Part shown: piece after piece, positions 26,601-41,600 of the stretch | How positions within the stretch are numbered: position 1 is the stretch's first letter | Layout: each line of letters begins with the position of its first letter | NCBI GenBank assembly: GCA_032622095.1 | Contig: CP136069.1 | Coordinates: 163,359,043-163,423,042 of the forward strand | Direction: 5' to 3' | Source of the DNA: Siphonodentalium dalli | Lineage: Eukaryota; Mollusca; Scaphopoda; Gadilida; Siphonodentaliidae | DNA length: 64,000 bases | Program-made: the position numbers and the translations under genes | The notes under the pieces: generated by a model | What the model was told of the DNA's origin: nothing | What the model saw: the letters and a program-made list of their open reading frames with translations, nothing else | Database searches by the model: none

Positions 26601-29600
26601 ATCGGTATATCATGTATTTATCGACTTTTATTAACCCTTTCTTCCAAACTAAATAGACACATCTGAAGGTTCAAATAGGCCATGCATGTCCGTTTAACCA
26701 TGTCTTTAGTTAATAAATTCTCCCACCAGTTATGAAAGTATACGTTTGAATAGTCTATTACTCCTCTGTATGGATGTTGAGGAAATATAAATAGACGATA
26801 GACATAGAAATAGATAATACAGATTCTGTTCAGATAATAAGCAGTACTGAACAAGAAAACCAATGTCAGAAATGGTAACGCACTCAAGATCATATATTAT
26901 ATACCCATGATTGTAATTATAGAATATAAATATATTGGTTTTGCGAATGACCAACTCAGAATTCCGTTAAAATAACAATATCAATTAACCATTTCCTAAT
27001 TAACGAACCGGCGGCCGACTCGGCCGTCTCCGACCACAACCCCCAGCGGGCTGCAGAAAGTTGAAATATAAGACTTACAAATTATCTTTTTCATTTCTTA
27101 ATTGGCATAGCTTATCACAAACCAAAAATCAACATTATTGACATAATGTTTACGACAATAAACGAATTGAAATTCCAAACTACACCTTTTACCGGACTGG
27201 GCTTCCGGTTCGCAGTTCGACTTTTAATCCTCCCAAAAATTCTCGTTCTATAAATAAAACTCCCATGCTCCCAGTCGAAACAAGAAACTCTACATTAGTT
27301 ATGTACACGCGGAGCGCGAAATGAGTATTTTGTAAAACAAAAAGGTTAATGAGGAAATAAATTTTGACCTAGATCAAGTATTCAATCAAATGGTGAAACA
27401 TCTTACCGATGCATGTTATTGTTGAAAGTGTCCAGGTTCCAGAGCTGCGGCATATCAGCGTGGACGATTGACTCGCCAAAAATCCGACACCACAGCTGGC
27501 AAAGCAGGAACTCTCGTACCGGAATCCATCGATACAGTTAGCTTCACTGTAACTTCCATTAGGAGAAAGACTAATGGGCGATGGACACGAAATCTCTGCA
27601 AAATTAATAAAATTGCGATCATACCCAAGTGTTTCATTCTAGTTGAGTATGAAACTATTATAAAAGTTAAAGAAACTTAATCAGTATTAAAAATCTTATC
27701 GTAAAACAAGTTATATTGTTCACGGTGATCGTGCGCCACGCTATATATAACATTTCGCTAATTTGGTCGACATGTTTTCAGTTAGATTTTGACCACTATA
27801 CTGTCGAAGTTTAGTCAATTTCCCGCCGTAGATCCAGGAAAGAGAATTGAGTTGAATCATATCACGTGTTGTTATAACTAAAACAATAGTTATATTTTTA
27901 GACCAATCAAATGGCTTCTCTATGACAACATTCACTAGCACGTGGCAGTTTTCAACCAATGCGATTGCTGTCTCTTCTTGATAGTGTTCACGAAGATGGC
28001 GGACAAGTTTGTTCGAAATGTTTTAACCGATCTGGGTTATATCTAATAGTGTACACATATTTTGTACACATTTATATAACTTGTAACCAGTTACCAAGCA
28101 TTCCTGAATGTTTCGCGTCCTTATATGCACACATTACCACATTCTGCGCGATTGCATTCAGCTTCTTCCAACTAAAAATCGATATTTTCCAAGGTTTTCC
28201 AAAACACTGTCGGAGTGCCACAGTGTCTGATTTTTTTTTTTATTTGACCAGTGGTCATAAAGTTTACATGTTTGGTTTGACCTGGTGCCGTGGGAATCAC
28301 GTGGTTTCGATGTTGGTGAGTACCACGCACTCAAAGTATGCAAACGGACAAGAACATAATATATGAGGAATTGACACAAAACATAGCACTTTGACTGTTA
28401 CGAGCATATGCTAGCTTATTTTAAAAACAAGTTTATACCTTATTTGTTCTGAAATACTCAGTAGTTTTCTATAACATTATGACCAAAGTTTCCAGTCTGA
28501 GGTTCGTGGAATACACAAGACCATACTTATGGGAGAATCCTTCGACTGACAACTTTTGTCAGAATGTTAGCGCACACAAACTGTGAGTTTGGATACAAAT
28601 TTGGTATCAGCTTGTTTGAAAAATACTATAGCATATGCTCGTAGCTGCTAAAATACCATGTAATATATAATTATCCTAGTTTATTAACTTTTTCTTGTTT
28701 CTGGTCGCGTTTGCGATCGCCTCGGTCATTTTGAATGGTACTCATCAACTCGAAACCACGTGATTCCACACCGTGGTGGTGGACGTGGCATAGTACCTGT
28801 GTCGGGTTGTGGTCAGCTGTTGAATTCTTTGCCACATTGGGACATGACACATGATTGATTTGACACAGTGAGTGACTCAAGGTGGTAAATTAACTGAGTG
28901 GATGAGCCAAATTACTCTGACTCATTTCAATGGAATGAACGTTGCTTGTAGACTGCATTGATCTAGCGAGATGATTTCTGAAGCCGCAAACTTGCGCGAA
29001 TCGAGTACACCGATTGTCGATTAATGACGTTGAAAGCAACAACGAAACGTAGGTCGTGATGTCGATCATATTCCGACTTATTCCAGCTATCTGGTTAAGA
29101 AACGTACGCAGCCATTATGATACCTTACACGCTTCCACTGTGAATAGTACAGACAATCGAGTGAGTGAGTGAGTGAGTGAGTGACGCTAATGGGGTCGTT
29201 GTCGTAACGATTTATACATAGATGCTCACCAGAAAATCCAGGATGCAACATGGCGTCCAACATGGCCGCCCTTAATCAAAAGAGACTCTGACTAAGATTA
29301 ATTCGATTATGGTGAGAACAAATGCACACCAGTCTCAGTCGGCGCGAGATTGAAACGTTACCGTCAATAATTGCCGTCTGCTTCAATTCATAACTATTTT
29401 TCTTCCGAAGTTCTGATAAAGGCATTCTTTCATCACAATTATCGAAACTGCAATAAGATTGGTTATCGGTCGCATATTTAGTATTAAACAGGGACGGAAA
29501 GAACTGCATGGTTGTTTGGTCGATGAACGGAAGAAAATTAACTTACACAAAATATCAAAACGTGTGCATTTATGTAGAAAACACTACGACAATGACCCCT

Positions 29601-32600
29601 GTCACATGACACTACGCGAGACTGGTGTGCATTCATGTATAAAATATTACGACATTAGCGTGAGTGACTGACTCACTGAGTTTATTCAATTCAAGGTGGA
29701 AAATGAACTGAAAAGATGTGCCAAATTAATCTGACATTTCAATGGAATGGGCGTTGCTTGCAGACTATCGAATATTGACATAAAATCAGTTCAGAAGATT
29801 GCCGAAGCTGCGAATCGAGTACCACCATCCATTAATTAAGTTTTTTGTTTGTAACGTCGATAAGTTATATTCGCCAGCTGCCTGGATAAGAAAGACCAGA
29901 AAACCATAAATATAAGACTGAATCCAGCACGCGTTGAGACATAATGTAACCTTCCAAGCTGGTATATCTGTTGCGACCATGAATCCGTGATTGGCTAAAT
30001 GACTACATGCTGATATTAAAGATGTGTCAACACTGACAACAATATAATACAACATACATGTAGTTCGGACATGAACGTAATTCATACCATTCAAGTCTAG
30101 TACTGGAAGCAGAAATCTGCGAAAGACATATTGTGTGCGCAGAGTTCGTGTCGTGTGTGTATATACCTAGTGATCGATACGTATTTTTACACACAAAATA
30201 AGTACAGCTACAGGTATGCTCTAATTAATCGACCCCTTTAACGAGGTTATATGCCGGTACTAACCGCGGTCGTACTGCCAGTCAATCGCGGTAATCTTAC
30301 TCTGATGTCGTTCCTTCGTCACAGTGGTAACCAAGTAATACCACAGAGTTATATATTTTTTTGTCACCGCCGTACAATTAACGAATTATTTTCATGACGG
30401 CTTACACCCAGTTAATGTTTCGTGAGTGTCACGCACCACTTCAATCCTGTTCTGTTCGATCAAGAAATTTCGAAACACGTGTCAGAGAGTTTGACGTCCG
30501 ACGCCATTTTCAATAACCACGTTTTCAATTCAATTCAATACCCGGTGGGTATCACGTCACCCTTGACAAACAAATTATCTGGTGTGTTTATAATGACGAC
30601 TTTAAAAATATATATAACTCATATCAACATCGCACGAAGAATGCAGTGTATGTGGAAGCGAGGTGGTGCTGTAATGAATTGTTCATGATATGAATCACGA
30701 TACATGACCAACGATAATATCGTTCAATATTGTATCGCGATACATTGAATTCACGATGAATTGTTACAGCCCTCAGTATAATTGACTGTGGTTGAACGTA
30801 TGAAGTACCGTGGTAATACCGGTGGTCAACCTTGTTAAGGATTGTCAATTAATTAGAGCATAGCCGTAATTAAACAGTGGTTCTAGATTTCTAAATGTGA
30901 ATTCAACTGCAATAGTCTTCTTCCTTCCTCTCTCCGAAAGGGAAAGCCTGATTTGTATGTCTCAGTTGGTCGAAATCAGTATACATTATGCCTGAAAATT
31001 GGTGATGTTTCCAGTAATTTTTAACAAATGCAATAACCAAACAACGTAAAAATCACATTCATCAATATCTGATCATAGTTCATTGTAATCATGTGCTGTG
31101 AGATTTTCACTATGCACTATCTACAATATTCTTATATTCTTTATTAATAACTCTCCAATGACAAGAGTTCACATATCGAAACCATTTTTATGTAAATATT
31201 ACTGTTACAGTCACTCAGAGTGGCATTGTCGATCAATGTCTGATTACATGTAGTTTAATAAGAAACCATTTTTTTAGAAAAGGTCGAAGAATTGAAAAAT
31301 GTTATATTAATATTTAACCTAAATTATTTCAACTTGTTTATTGACAAATCACTGTAATGGTTCTGTTTACATAACAGTGGTTTCTATATTCGACATTTTG
31401 TTATTTGAGAACTTTCAATAATTTATATAGTAGCAAATCGAGAAATACAATTGTATCATACTACACAGAGTGGAGAACTACAACCCCATACAGAGGGAGA
31501 GATGACCTTCATGTTTGGTGAATTAAACTCCCTGGAGTTTTGCGCATCTACCCATCGAAAGTGGTTAAATTCGTCCATAATAACACTATTTTTTTCATTT
31601 TGCGTGACACTAGTCGTATTTGTCACAAAAATTAAAGACCAAAATAATGTATGTTCTCGGGTGTATTATTACACACTCTAAAACTAAGTAAACTATCTCA
31701 ACAGACGCCTTGTATCAATCGCACGCTCCTCTCACTTATTAAGATTTGTGGAAACCTCTATGCATTGATCGGATTGTTGCTTATGTTAACTCAACTTACT
31801 CTCACATGACGGTATCGCAGCATCGTATGACCCGTTCTGCAGACAACTTAGTGTATCTTGTCCATCGAGCATGTAGCCTGCGTCACACGTTAACTGACAA
31901 CTTGTTCCGAAAATAATGTTGATATTCTCGCATGAATGGCGACCATCTGGGATTGAGATTGAGGACTGGCATGTCACCACTGGGAAGAGAAGCAGATTAA
32001 ATTTGTTGCATAGTTATATCATCATCATCATTATTATCAGATATTAATGGTTTAAGTTGAAAAGAATTTTATCCTGAATCCTTAGTAAAATAGTATACAC
32101 AGATCGCACTGGAAACTGGCTCATACATTTGGCTCATCTATTTTACATTGAAAGTCATAATGTTCTTCAAAGTAATAGGAACACCCAATTTTCCAAGGTT
32201 GAGAAATTCCATGCGTACCCAATGCCTGGTATTGGATATTTCCAATTGATACCTCAACTTTTTCAACTGTTTAAAATTTCCATACAGGAAGTATCAGCTG
32301 AACATGTAGGAAAATACTCACCAGCAACCCACTTAGAGCCACATGGCGGTTTGCGCTCCACTAAATTACACCTAATAATATTCGCTTTTGAATTTGTTCA
32401 GGTATCGGAGTATGCCGATAAATATCAGAACTACCTTTCTATGAGCATTAAATGTCTCAGCAAACGCATTGAGGTCATAGAAAATACAACTTCGAACACA
32501 ATGTACGGGCCCCGTACAAAAACGCTGCCATTTGTTTTCATCGGAATTCTGCAACCTGAAACGGAATGTCCGGAAAAGGTATAATGCGTTATCTTAACAT

Positions 32601-35600
32601 GAAATTATTAAAATAAACTTAACACTGTTTGATTTCTCTGGGTCAATACTATATGCAGTATCATAAACGTTTCAGAGCGACCACAGCTCTAGACTTTTTC
32701 CTGGCATGGTCTACAGTCACAATGTTTACGCGACGGCTTACTAAAATATTGAATCGGCACAAACGAAACTATTTCAAATGTAGAAACAGAACATGCATTT
32801 TCGGGCCATATTGACAAACTGTTCGAAAATCTTCCACGTGGGTATGTTTTGAGATACCTCTTTCCAAATTATGTTTACATACTTTTGGGGTTTGAACGAG
32901 CCATGTCCGTTTAATACTGGTTGGAAAACTATCAGAACAATTTTAGCCTATTATTGATGCTCTATGTGACAGCCTAGTCAATGACCATGATATGGTCTGG
33001 TAAATAAGGAAATCCCAGCCGACTTCATTTGATCAAGTCGTACAGTTGGTTGTATAGCTTGAAACCTTTTGACTATTTCGGGAAATAGAAGGAATTGACC
33101 TGTGTGAGACAGTGACCTAGTTGTTCGTCAATATAATATGTCACAACAAATGGACTATGTTACACATATGATAGAGGCTAAGAGAGATGTTTCTAACCGC
33201 AGCCATGCCTGAGGGGTCCAACACGATATGTATAGTCGAGACCACAGTCGACAATTGTCTGTTTCTGGTGCCACAGAAGGTCACAGAGCATCTGAGTGCT
33301 GCACTCCTCCATCAGACTATGAATGAGGCTAAGCACAGGAATATAGTGAAGTCGCAAAAACCGTCAGATACTAAATTTCTGGCACACAGACACCCAGCAG
33401 AGGCAGTTCTTCGTGTTGCAGGTCAGATGAATTGGTTGCATGTGTATTGCTTGATAGATACTGGAGCATGTCTATCCATAATATCGACCAACTCATACAA
33501 GATATTTCGATATCATAGAAGACCAAAACTTGCTGAGAATGAACATAAACTATACACCGCTAGCGATGAAATGTTGTGCACTCAAGGCACTGAAGAGCTG
33601 GATCTTGAAATTGATGGGGAAATCTATACTCAAAAATGTATAGTGGCTGAGATAGGCTCACATATGATCATGGCTTAGACTTCATGCAAAACAGCGATGT
33701 AGTTTACATATTGTGGACTGGACTCTCATCATCAGCGGCAAAATTCATGAAGCTAAAGTGGAAGCTCTCCCAGAAATATGCAATATCCGGTTAAAGTATA
33801 CAATTAACAATCCCCCACGTCATGAAGTTATGGCACAAGGAACAAAATAGTGAAGAATATCTTTTAACATACACTCGTCATATTGGACCCAATGAGGTGG
33901 TAGCTCAGCGACATCAAGTTATACCTGCAAACGTGAAGGTTTATGTTAGCCAAGATCGATTGGTCCCAATTTGCCTTATGAATCTGACAGATTATATATA
34001 CATCTTGTACAATAACACACATATAGGTCACATCTATCCAGGGTGTACAGTGCTTGAAGGTCAGTCAACAAGAGTAAATGGCGACCACCCAGAAATGGCT
34101 GTGCATGTGGATGGCCTCATATGTGATATACGCATAGTCTAATTTCGCAGCAGCAAGCGGATACTCGCCAACTCATCTTAAAGCACAGAAGCCTAGTATC
34201 ATGCAGTTAGGAGGATTTAGGTCTCACCGACATGACAGAGCATGCAATCAAGACTGGGACAGCTACACCCATGAAGCATGCCCTCGTCGAGTTCCCCTGC
34301 ATCTACAAGGGGAGTTTGACAAGATCGTCGATGCTATACTACGGAGTAAAGTATCTTCCCCTTCCATGAGCCCTTCCGCAAGCCCGGTGGCCCTTGTGAA
34401 GAGACCTGATGTGAGATTGCGGTTTGCATTGACTACAAGAAGCTCGGTGAAGTAACAGAAAATGACGCATACATGCTCCTGAACATCAACGAGACACTGG
34501 ACAGGCTCTCAAATAAAAGTGGTTTTCTTTTATCGACAGTCTGGTTACTGGCAGTGCATTATCGATCCAAAACTGCATTATGATCAACCTATGGAGTTTT
34601 CCATTTCAACGTCCTTCCATTTGGCTATGTAACGCTCCTGTGACGTTTGAAGAACTCACGGAACGAGCTCTGGCATGTCTGCGTCTGGAGACCTTTCTGA
34701 TCTACTCGGATGATGCCCTCGTTTATTCCAGGAGCTTCCGTGAAATGATTGAAAGATTGGAAGAAGATTTCGCTCGGTTGGAAGACGCTCAGCTGAAGCT
34801 TAATCCAGCCAAATGTTGATTATTTAGACAAAATGTGCCATTTGTGTGACATATTGTTTCAGCGGTTAGGGTGGCCACAGATCCATCCAAAGTTGAAGCT
34901 GTTATGAGCTGTCTAGTTCCCGTTATTGTGAAGCAGCTTGGGAGTTTCAGTGTGCTCTGCAGTTACTACAGACGATTTAGGGAGGGATATGCCATGACTG
35001 TTGCCCTCCGGAACAAGCTTAACCAGCAAGTCGGTGCTCTAAGTGGGCATACCACTGCCAACAAGCTATTGACATGGTCAAATCCAATTTGACAACTGCA
35101 CCCATGTCACAGTATCCTGACCCGAAGAAAAACTTCATTCTAGACACCAACGCTAGTATGGGGGGATTGGAGCAGTGCTGCCAGGACATCTCACCAGAAT
35201 GTCCTTTTGTCAAAATCATTTGGTCTCATTGGCCTGATCTGTCTTTTGAAAACGATACCCTAGTGCTCCAGTGTTTCGATGCTGGACATCCTGTAAAGCA
35301 GGTGGTGATGCCAAAAAAAGATATACCATAAATAATCAAAGAATGTCATGATCCAACCACTGCCGGTGATTTATTAAATCAAAATACTGCAGAAATGATT
35401 AAATCGTTTTGGCATGGCACCACAATGGACGTCACTGACAAAGTCCGAGCCTGCAGAATTTGCATGCCTTTCAAACTTCGAAAGAAGACAACCAAATTTG
35501 AAACATGCAGCTGGCATCCCAATGGGAAAACTAGGGGTTGACATCATGGGACCATATAAACTCTCCCATAGCTTGGAACAACCGGTGCATTTTGGTTGCC

Positions 35601-38600
35601 ATAAACTAATTGTCTAAGTATGCGGAGGCCTATCCCGTTGAACATATGAAGTCACAAACAGCAGTCTAGCTCCTGACTGAAGAACTCATACTGAGAGTTT
35701 TACCCCCACAGCAGGTTCATTCTGAAGAAGGACGCCAATTTGAAAGCTGGTTGTTCCAAAAAATTTGTAGCTTTATTGGAGCTCATAAGACCAGAAAAAC
35801 CCACCGAACCAGAGTCCAACGGGTTGTTTGAAAGATTGAGCCATACCATTAAAGTCATGCTAAGTGCTCGTGTTCAACAGGAGAGTGACTACTGGGACAA
35901 TGTTCTTCTTGTTGTGATGACAGTATACACGTCCATTGTGCAGCAGTCCACGTGTGCCATCCCAATTGCCTGGATTTTCGGTCGGGAAGCGACCATTCCC
36001 CTAGACCTGCAGTATAGTTCACCATGGCAGGAAGTATTCACAGAGAGCGGGGATTATAGAACAAAGCTCATCAATAAAATGAAGTCAGCTAATACAACAC
36101 ATGCAATAAAACGTCAAAAGACGAATTACAATCTGAAATATGTAGATTGTCAGATCAAAGAAGGAGGTTGGGTATGGATTTTTGTTCCTGTGGAGACCCA
36201 GCCCATACAAAGCAAGTTTCAGTAATACTGGCTTGGCCCATATGAGGTTGTCCGAAAATTCAGTGAGATAACATGTGAAATTATTGAGGTTTCTTCCGAA
36301 CGGTCGCAAGTAGTTCATGCAGAACGCTTGCAACCGTACTATGGGCTGCCATCAACCTGGAGCAAAGGGAGAGGATGTAAACAGATATCGATGATTGTGC
36401 AGATTACTTCATAGGGAAGACACACTCACACTGCAAGGGTGTGAGAACAGAACGACACAAATCCGGTGACCATCTCGCCACATGTACTGAGCATGCTGAG
36501 TTAACTATAAGGTACCAACAAATATGTGTTCAAGCAATGCGACTATGCAACAAAGAAAGCTTCTAACTTTAGTCGACACCGGACAAGTGTTCAACGCGAA
36601 GCTCTTTTAACTTGAGAAGAGCACGGCGATGAAGCAGTGAGGGTAAGAGTGTCAGTAAACGGCACAGCCAGTGAACGAGAACACCGACGAGATCACATAC
36701 GGATTGCCTGTATCAAAATATAAGGCTTAGGATGTCAAGTGGGATGTCGTCACAGACAGTAAGGCAAATGTGTATCACGCTGTGATAGAAGTGTGTAATT
36801 CTGACCATATTCTCTGTTATGGATTTTGTGGTTAGTCTATTATCCAGGTAACGCCTGAGCTTGAGTTCAGTTATGCATAGCTGATGACAATTTGTTTTCA
36901 GCGAGCGTCCTTTGACAGTTGATTCCCACACTGACTGTTATTTGTTATGACTTATCGATTGTATAATTTGGAATATATGTTTTGGAACTGACAAACAACG
37001 AACATTGGAACTTGACTTGTTGGATAAGTTGGCAATATTCAACTGAACCTTGCTCTCAGTATGTCGCATTGATCGCGGGCTAGAATTGTCGCCAACGTGT
37101 AAGTGAACTTATTGTTTAAACGTGTTTGAATGCGATGTTCATGGCACAGTGTGAATTGACAATATGAATGTGACCTGTCTGTGCAAATCAACCTTGTAGC
37201 AGAACGTGTATAGAAGGTGGTGTCCTATATTGAACAGTGCTAGATTGGATAGTGATTAATCCATTGAGCTCAGCCCATGTGATCGCAGTGTGGGTAATTT
37301 ATGCAAAATGATTGCCGTGTACACTCTTGTACACAGTACATGTATCTGAATTATGATTGCAAGAGAATATGAACATTCTTATGCGGTTATCGGCGAGTTA
37401 CTGTTATATTACTGTCAACGTATTGTATTCTTAATTTTGATCGCTGTGATCGTGCTTTGTTATTGGTACCTCGCATGTATGTATTTAATTTATGCTCCAT
37501 GATGATTTCCCACTGTCGCATCTAAATGGCTATATGACTTTGCTTATTTGCCACCTCACATGTATGCATGTGGTCTAATTCAGCATTTCATGTATTATTG
37601 CTGTTGAATTACCTATGTCGCATGCGTATGGCTCTTATTATATCAATGTCTTATTATCTTCTTTCTATATTCACAGGCAGAAACAAATAAATCAGTGTCA
37701 AATAGCAGTGGCCTGCATCATTTACTCCATCGCGAAACAACATGATGCCCCTACTCGCACACATGCACGCAAGGTGAGCTCGCTGGTCACTCGACCGGCA
37801 GGTGATGAGTTCAGACCAGATCCGATTGTGTCGGTGAAAACAACCAGTGTGGTTATCTTTGTGGGCAAGACAAAGCAGAAACTTGGTCACAAAACGGGAT
37901 GAGAATTCGTCCCCATGTGATTACATATGGCTACAACAGTCTTCGGAAATATTGAATACCAGAGTCTCCACGACGTTGAGGTCAGTTGACGAGGGTGGAC
38001 GGGTACTAACAACAGTAATGGTTGATAAACCGAAACAAAAAATAAAAATAATATGTATACCGTGATTTAAAACTTCAAATAATGCTCTGTTGTATACCAT
38101 GCTTTCAATTACAATATAACAGATTGCCCGGTCGCCTGTTTAGAGCCACTTGATGTCCGTTGATGTAAGTAAGAGTGAAGCGTGAGTGTGTGAAGGATTT
38201 ATGCCTGAATGTATGTTTCAGATGCATATTATCTATTGTATCCAACATGTAAGACCATTAATTATGTATGTAAAATCATCTGATTGTTTCAATAAAAAAC
38301 AAAAACAGTAATGGTGGAGTAGGATATTGCCTTGCTTCGGGTTATAAACGATCGAATCGAGTAGAACACTTGACTTGACTTTGGATATAAGATGAGGGAC
38401 GCATCTTCGCTGGATGTGTTTATTTCATTCCCTATTTATGTCTGTATGTACATGTATGCGGACACTTCCGTGACGTCAATTATGTTTCCATCTATCTGGT
38501 TGACAGTACAGACACCAAAATACAAGAAGACATTGATGTTAACGTCACGTTTATTTCGATTAAAGTTCACCAACCAAGCGTTATATCTCATGTTGTCGAT

Positions 38601-41600
38601 GCTTCTCTGGGGCCAGCCCACGACTTCCCCTGCCAAGGTCATTAATGTTCCACAATGGGCACTCTTAAAATGAGTATACAGTTAGCAAATGTTTAATGGA
38701 CGGGAATGTTGGTCGAGGGTAAATCAATCGATCTTATATCAATATGACATGTTCACAATTTGTCTTATTTTGCCATACCGTATAATATAGAATACAGCCA
38801 ATTTAGCATCACAACTGTGAACACGTCATACTGATATACTATTGAAGTTTCATCTTCTGAGCTAAATACCTTCAACGTCTACGGAGAAGATACATGGAGA
38901 GGCTTTGTTGCCGCTTCCGTCAGTGGCATCATACTGCACACCGTAGGTTCCGTCAGCCATCAGTGTGTTCTTCAGAGGACCGTACACATGAGTGACGTCA
39001 ACATAACCGGAATTGTCACGAGCAGTCAAATCATTCCATGTGATCTCGGCGCGGTCTTGTCCAGACGCTGCAGTGATAGTTATTGTAGTCGATGGGCAGT
39101 TTTCAAAGACAGGCGGAGTGGTATCTGGAATTGAAATTACAAAATAATCATATCTAACAAATATGGTCGCAATGATGCATACAAAGAATTATACAATAGT
39201 ATCTAATTCATAAAACAAATACTTGAATAGACACTAAGTAAATGAATCACTGTACATGTACAATCGACCTCAATATATATCAAATTTGTATACATAAATG
39301 TCAAACCCACACTTGCAAATTACATAATGAACTCATATAATAGTGTCAATTACTAGAAAGGTAAGTAGTTTTTTTTTACATGTTGTAAATAACAATTATG
39401 CATCGGTAGACGGATCATCCTTAGCAGAAATCACACCTGCACCATTATTATACAATAAATAGGCCCAACATGACAAGGGCAGTAATCATTATTTGTTTTG
39501 TAATTGGATACAACTTACATTGTACTCAACTCGGTACAAGCTATGGTATACATATAGTATAGCATGCACTCGACTCCTGTGACGTTTACAATATTGCTAT
39601 ATTACATATAAACTGAGAACTAATTTAAAACTCGATACTCCTGTTTTATATGAATAAGATTAACTCTTTTAGACTAAGAGGCAGCCTTCCCCGATAAATG
39701 AATGTCGGCTCAAGTTTCTCAGAAGTTTCCACTCACCAATGCAGCTGTTTTCCGCATCCACTACCGGAGCCCAGATTCCGTTATTCCCGCATACTGTCAT
39801 GCTGTGGTAGTTTCGTGTATACCCCGGGTCACATGTCGGCCAACACTTGCTGCTGTAGTTATAGTCGCCTGAACATGAGTCTGTTGAGTATATTCCGTTT
39901 CTGATCGTGATGGTATCCATAGAACTGCACGTGATCACTGAAAAAGGCATAGAATAGGAGCACTGCGTGTTATATAACAACTACTTAGTATGTCATGTGA
40001 TTTTATTACGATTATGTTGTAATTGATTTCATAGGGTGCTAATTTAAATCACCAATGTTTCTACACTTGTGTTGAAGCAAAAATAAATTATGAAGTACTA
40101 ACTACCTTCATAATTTGGTTTTGCGAGTACATGTATTATGTGCATGGCTATTAGTGTGACCATCATTTCTGACCATCCATGTATAGGCCATTGAAAAAGA
40201 GACATTCTGTTTTTAAAACCTCAGCAAACAAATTAGTCAGTCCATGTGTTCGGTTGTGCTAAGGATCATTCATCCGAGGGGTCTGTAGTCCGAGCGAAGG
40301 TCTGAAAGTCTGACAGCTTCTCAATAATCCATTCATTAGCTGACTAGCTTGCAGCTTTGAAGAATTTGAGAAATTGGGGTAAATAAAAATGGCAGTCATA
40401 ACGGTCATCCTTGTCACAAATTGATGGCTTCTACTGGAAACGAATCAGAAAGGCATCGTACTAGCACAATTATTATGTTCTTAGGATCTCGTTCTGCTAT
40501 TTCAATGAGTTGGTGATGACGGTATTTCAGTACGTCTTGTCCATTACAAGTAATCTTTTTTGAGAGGATTAAAAGTCGAACTGCGACCGGGGGCCGATTC
40601 CGGTAAAAGGTGTAGTTGGTAATTTCAATTTCGTTTATTGTCGTTAACATTATGTCAATAATGTTGATTTTTGGTTTGTGATAAGCTATGACAATTACAA
40701 ATAAAAGAAATGAAAAACATAATTTGTAAGTCTTTTATTTCAACTTTTATAGACATGTTTCGTTCTGCAGCCGAGTCGGTCGCTGGTTCGTTAATTAGAT
40801 GCTGGTTTTTGTTGTTATTTTAACGGAATTCTGAGTTGGTCATTCGCAAAACCATTATATTTTATATTCTATAATTACAATCATGGGTATATAATATATG
40901 ATCTTGAGCGCGTTACCATTTCTGACATTGGTTTTCTTGTTTATAATTGTTTTGGATTTGTTAATAATCCACCGGAAAGGGTTTTGTGACTCTCATAAGC
41001 TTTTGTGGACAACGGGGGCGACCTAAGTTGAAACCAGGTGACCCTGTCGACAAAGTGCTGGTGCATGCATGATGCTGGAGAGATTTTTCTGACACAAAAT
41101 GAGACACAAGAGAATTTTGTGGTTTCAGAAGCGAAAAGACTACGATCTGGTGCAACGACAATCAATATAGCAGAGGACTGCTTAATATGTGGAGATCCTA
41201 CTAGCCCTGATGTTAGACACCCAGATCCACACCAATGAGCAAGGTATGGACCCTCCCTGTACGCATAGATAGGATTCTTTAGCACATGACGTGGAGAAGC
41301 GCCTTCAAGGGAGCATTGACTTAGTAGCAGCAGATGCCGTCTACCACCACGGATGTCTGACTCGATTCTTGCAAGGCAAGGATGTGAATCAACCCGAGAA
41401 AGGAAAAGCAGGTCGAAGATAAGATCAGGGTATGCAACATTGGTTCGAAAAGATTTGTACTTGGCTCGAGACAGAAGCTGGTGCTGAATCATACACTGTT
41501 AGTGATTTACATTCCAGCATGGTTGAATTCGCAGGCGAGTCAGAGGTTTATACTGTTAAAAGTTTGAAAGGTATCTCATAGGAACAATATGCAGAATTCA

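Larger units (their letters stand above)
23267..27406 (-). other. 4.1-kb intron with MITEs and repeat copies
   Basis: Contains an inverted-repeat element (24248-24751) and two copies of the dispersed repeat in opposite orientation (25580-25862, 26861-27332). Its segment 23910-24120 is related to 9710-9880 ('gtataagaa', 'attctttct', 'tattttaacagc.atacccac'). The rest shows nothing recognisable. Confidence 0.7.
33187..36414 (+). mobile_element. Degraded Ty3/Gypsy-type retroelement (pol remnant)
   Basis: Protease, reverse transcriptase, RNase H and integrase remnants occur in that order, which is the Ty3/Gypsy arrangement, followed by a GPY/F-type module. The reading frame is broken by several stops and frameshifts, and parts of RT and RNase H are missing, so it is inactive. 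It runs antisense to the host gene inside the HYR2-CCP3 intron. No gag or LTR was recognised. Confidence 0.85.
31980..38869 (-). other. 6.9-kb intron containing a degraded retroelement
   Basis: The retroelement pol remnant lies at 33187-36414 on the plus strand. 31980-33186 and 36415-38869 show no recognisable gene and I could not find matching long terminal repeats by eye. The 151-residue frame at 32129-32584 is not recognised. Confidence 0.65.

Noticed and set aside
27455-27637. 60-residue minus frame over CCP4
   Set aside because: Different frame from the sushi reading, which has six cysteines, splice sites and matching phase.
32129-32584. 151-residue plus frame, considered as gag of the retroelement
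   Set aside because: No zinc knuckle, major homology region or other gag feature seen. Left unassigned.
36415-38300. Region searched for a 3' LTR of the retroelement
   Set aside because: No segment matched the 31.9-33.2 kb flank by eye. A self-alignment would be needed to decide.
40941-41492. 183-residue minus-strand frame
   Set aside because: It lies opposite a recognisable decayed plus-strand gene and has no domain of its own.
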